A DNA stretch of 26,448 nt from Prevotellaceae bacterium UBA2852. GTDB taxonomy: Bacteria; Bacteroidota; Bacteroidia; Bacteroidales; Bacteroidaceae. This document shows, piece after piece, positions 25,174-26,448 of the stretch. The position numbers were made by a program, and so were the translations under genes. Location: positions 70,241-96,688 of the forward strand of contig DEFM01000031.1 in the NCBI GenBank assembly GCA_002350855.1. The letters are read 5' to 3'. Under the pieces are notes generated by a model that was not told where the DNA came from, ran no database searches, and saw nothing but the letters and a program-made list of their open reading frames with translations. Within the stretch, counting starts at the first letter, position 1. Each line of letters opens with the position of its first letter.

Positions 25174-25338
25174 TTACTTTGGGAATTTCACCCTCCCAAG
25201 GAACTGGCGGAAACTGGTGCGGTCGATTATCTAATACTGAATCTGGTGGTCACCCAAGCCATAGTAACGTTGAAGGAATATGACTTTGAACATGAGCACA
25301 ACATCTATCGGCTTGCGGTATATTGTCAGTTTATCCAT
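25174..25338 (-). pseudogene. N-terminal remnant of an IS5-type transposase (InsH_N/DUF772-like)
   Basis: Translating from ATG at 25338 gives YRKPIDVVLMFKVIFLQRYY, GLGDHQIQY, an in-frame TAG (25231-25233), then IIDRTSFRQFLG and a short unrelated end with a stop at 25174. The pattern LMFKxxxLQRYYxLxDxQxxYxIxDRxSFRxFLG is the N-terminal domain of IS5-family transposases. The nonsense codon and loss of the DDE domain show it is dead. It fills the otherwise empty 300-bp spacer upstream of the lyase gene. Confidence 0.7.
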
Positions 25339-25359
25339 CTTTTCGTCTGATTTATACCA

Positions 25360-25367
25360 CAAAGGTA
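25360..25367 (-). promoter_or_regulatory. TACCTTTG box upstream of the IS remnant and lyase
   Basis: Minus-strand TACCTTTG, an exact match to the Bacteroidetes -7 element, lies 21 bp before the remnant transposase ATG and about 255 bp before the lyase ATG. It was probably the transposase promoter and, as no TAnnTTTG box was seen nearer the lyase, may now drive the lyase-GH2 pair. Confidence 0.45.
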
Positions 25368-25407
25368 CGACTTTTCCTTGAATCGAGAAATAAATCATTA
25401 ATTATTA

Positions 25408-25758
25408 TCACTTTACTTTATAGAACACCACTCCACTTCCTTTACTGTTTAGGCAGTTGTTGTACTGCTTATCAGTGGTATTGAATTCATAGTCAGGGTG
25501 CAATCTGCTGAGCCTGTGGAAGTACTCTCTTCCCATTTCTTTAAATTCTGAGGCTAGAGCAAATCCCAGTTTTACCCATTCGTCGTAACTGTGTGCGATG
25601 TCAAGTCCCCTAGACTCTATCTCAGAGATTATTTCCTCTACTCGTGACTGTACGTCAGATGAAGAGCTGTAACTGGAAATAGGAGACGACTTGTCAGGGG
25701 AGTTCTTTTTAGAAGGGACACTCTCCCAATCTGGGGCGGAAAAGATTTTCTTTGACAT
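25408..25758 (-). pseudogene. PriCT-2-like C-terminal piece of a VirE/BT4734-type protein, out of frame
   Basis: From an ATG at 25758 (MSKKIFSAPDWESVPSKK) the frame gives a serine-rich linker and a PriCT-2-like domain: VEEIISEIESRGLDIAHSYD, EWVKLGFALASEF, YFHRLSRLHPDYE and KQYNNCLNSKGSGV. Intact proteins continue past this point (roughly GVTIKTFF...) into a VirE helicase or end module; here the frame ends at VVFYKVK. The upstream VirE N-terminal frame runs into the same linker, one base out of phase, and overlaps by 50 bp, so this is probably the second half of one gene split by an indel. Independent translation as a separate 116-residue protein is possible. Confidence 0.5.
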
Positions 25759-26338
25759 ATTCCGAGTATTTAGGGTTAATGTATGCCTGTGGGTCATAGG
25801 GAAGGAAACAGGAACGTGCCACATCGCTTCCCGATTTGTCCACAGGCGGTAATCCTGTTGACTTAATGCAGTTAGCTACAGCCTTAAAGTAGCGGGAATG
25901 CTCCCAGCCTTTCAAGTCGATGGGGATAATCCACTTCACGCCATCGCCAGAGGGACTTGTGAACATCAGTTCCGTATCGAAGTAATCGTGCTTCAAAAGC
26001 TGTTCTTTGAGCTTGTCGGGATTTCCGACATGGTCAAAGTCAAGGCACATCAATCCTGAGTGCAGAATCAACTCCTTCTCGTTTCGTTTGCGAAACAATC
26101 CCGAGAAGGTACAGTAGTCAAAGTGAGCAGCCTTGAACGTCTTTGCTTCTGACGGTGTCGTCATTGAACGAAGTGTCTCAGTCTGAGACTTGGCATAGTG
26201 ACCGACAAGATAACGATAGACATCAACCACTGTGATAGCACGACATGGTTCTATGTTCTGAATGGGTTTCCTGTAGAAGGAGAACTCATGCAAGTCCTCC
26301 ATTCCACGCCAGAAATCGGTTGCGTAGTCTTGCATCAT
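25709..26338 (-). CDS. VirE N-terminal (BT4734-like) domain protein of a mobile element
   Basis: The 209-residue product carries the BT4734/VirE-type N-terminal domain found on Bacteroidetes mobilisable islands: EFSFYRKPIQNIEP, ITVVDVYRYLVGHYAKSQTE, HSGLMCLDFDHVGNPDKLKE, ELMFTSPSGDGVKWIIPIDL, and VARSCFLPYDPQAYINPKY. Conserved acidic pairs such as CLDFDH suggest a primase-polymerase-like fold, though its reaction is not established. I chose ATG 26338, whose ATGA overlaps the stop of the upstream HTH gene; a longer in-frame start at 26425 lies inside that gene. The C-terminus (ENLFRPRLGECPF) looks frameshifted away from the PriCT-2 part. Confidence 0.65.
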   Translation of the reverse strand: MMQDYATDFWRGMEDLHEFSFYRKPIQNIEPCRAITVVDVYRYLVGHYAKSQTETLRSMTTPSEAKTFKAAHFDYCTFSGLFRKRNEKELILHSGLMCLDFDHVGNPDKLKEQLLKHDYFDTELMFTSPSGDGVKWIIPIDLKGWEHSRYFKAVANCIKSTGLPPVDKSGSDVARSCFLPYDPQAYINPKYSEYVKENLFRPRLGECPF

Positions 26339-26448
26339 ACTTCTTTCCCTTTCTTTGACAAGACAAAAGCCTTGGCTTCTTGCAGCAGCTCTTCTTCTGA
26401 CTTTTGGGCACCATGCTTCAACCAATCGTCTATCTCAGATTGAAGGAA
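26335..26448 (-). CDS. C-terminus of an HTH/excisionase-like protein (runs off the window)
   Basis: The last 37 codons of a frame entering from the right edge read FLQSEIDDWLKHGAQKSEEE then LLQEAKAFVLSKKGKEV. The xFLxSEIDxWL pattern is the C-terminal end of HTH_17/excisionase-type DNA-binding domains that precede VirE-type genes on Bacteroidetes islands. Its TGA overlaps the VirE-domain ATG (ATGA), indicating translational coupling. Confidence 0.6.
   Translation of the reverse strand, partial: FLQSEIDDWLKHGAQKSEEELLQEAKAFVLSKKGKEV

Noticed and set aside
26198..26443. Plus-strand frame at the right edge
   Set aside because: It is antisense to the VirE-domain and HTH genes, which carry recognisable motifs.

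Overview
The window looks like chromosome from a Prevotella-type member of the Bacteroidales. This rests on the protein families present (an exported PL11 rhamnogalacturonan lyase, a CE15-like esterase, a VirE/PriCT-2 mobile-element gene), on two C-terminal tails of the form YDLxGRK...KGxYIxxGxKxxVK, on promoter boxes of the Bacteroidetes type TAnnTTTG rather than sigma70 boxes, on AT-rich leaders with little Shine-Dalgarno, and on recurring AT-rich intergenic repeats. No rRNA, tRNA or CRISPR array was recognised.

Layout. 1-272: non-coding, with a perfect 22-bp inverted repeat, an array of degenerate 33-bp repeats and a terminator-like hairpin. 273-5804 (minus): exported nitroreductase, CE15-like esterase, transcription-repair coupling factor mfd and a doubtful small ORF. 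6074-11881 (plus): a compact likely operon of six genes (polyprenol-phosphate glycosyltransferase, dihydroorotase, stand-alone MetH-type activation domain, membrane metallophosphoesterase, PlsC acyltransferase, LicD-family protein), suggesting envelope lipid and glycan work mixed with pyrimidine and methionine housekeeping. 11903-15194 (minus): peroxiredoxin, bile-acid/sodium-symporter-family transporter and a secreted metallophosphoesterase, 12-13 bp apart and probably one operon behind a TACCTTTG promoter. 15362-16567: a graveyard of truncated accessory genes (XRE regulator, possible ORF6N-type fragment, Fic/AAA_4-type C-terminus, tyrosine recombinase). 16598-17386 (plus): Cof-type HAD phosphatase with a promoter so close that its mRNA may be nearly leaderless. 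17473-25105 (minus): two-gene pectin module, a 1527-residue PL11 lyase fused to autotransporter-like beta-strand repeats, then a GH2 glycosidase. 25174-26448 (minus): an IS5-type transposase remnant and the decayed end of a mobile element (HTH/excisionase-like tail, VirE N-terminal domain, PriCT-2 piece in another frame).

The PL11-GH2 pair reads as a small exported system for rhamnogalacturonan I: the lyase cuts the backbone and GH2 would trim side chains. No SusC/SusD pair or regulator lies inside the window. The most unusual observations are an intergenic-type repeat, with a C8 homopolymer at its edge, sitting in frame inside Mfd; the lyase/repeat fusion; the split-off MetH activation domain; and the 33-bp repeat array at the left edge. 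I found no clearly new defence or mobile system; the accessory segments here are mostly decayed.
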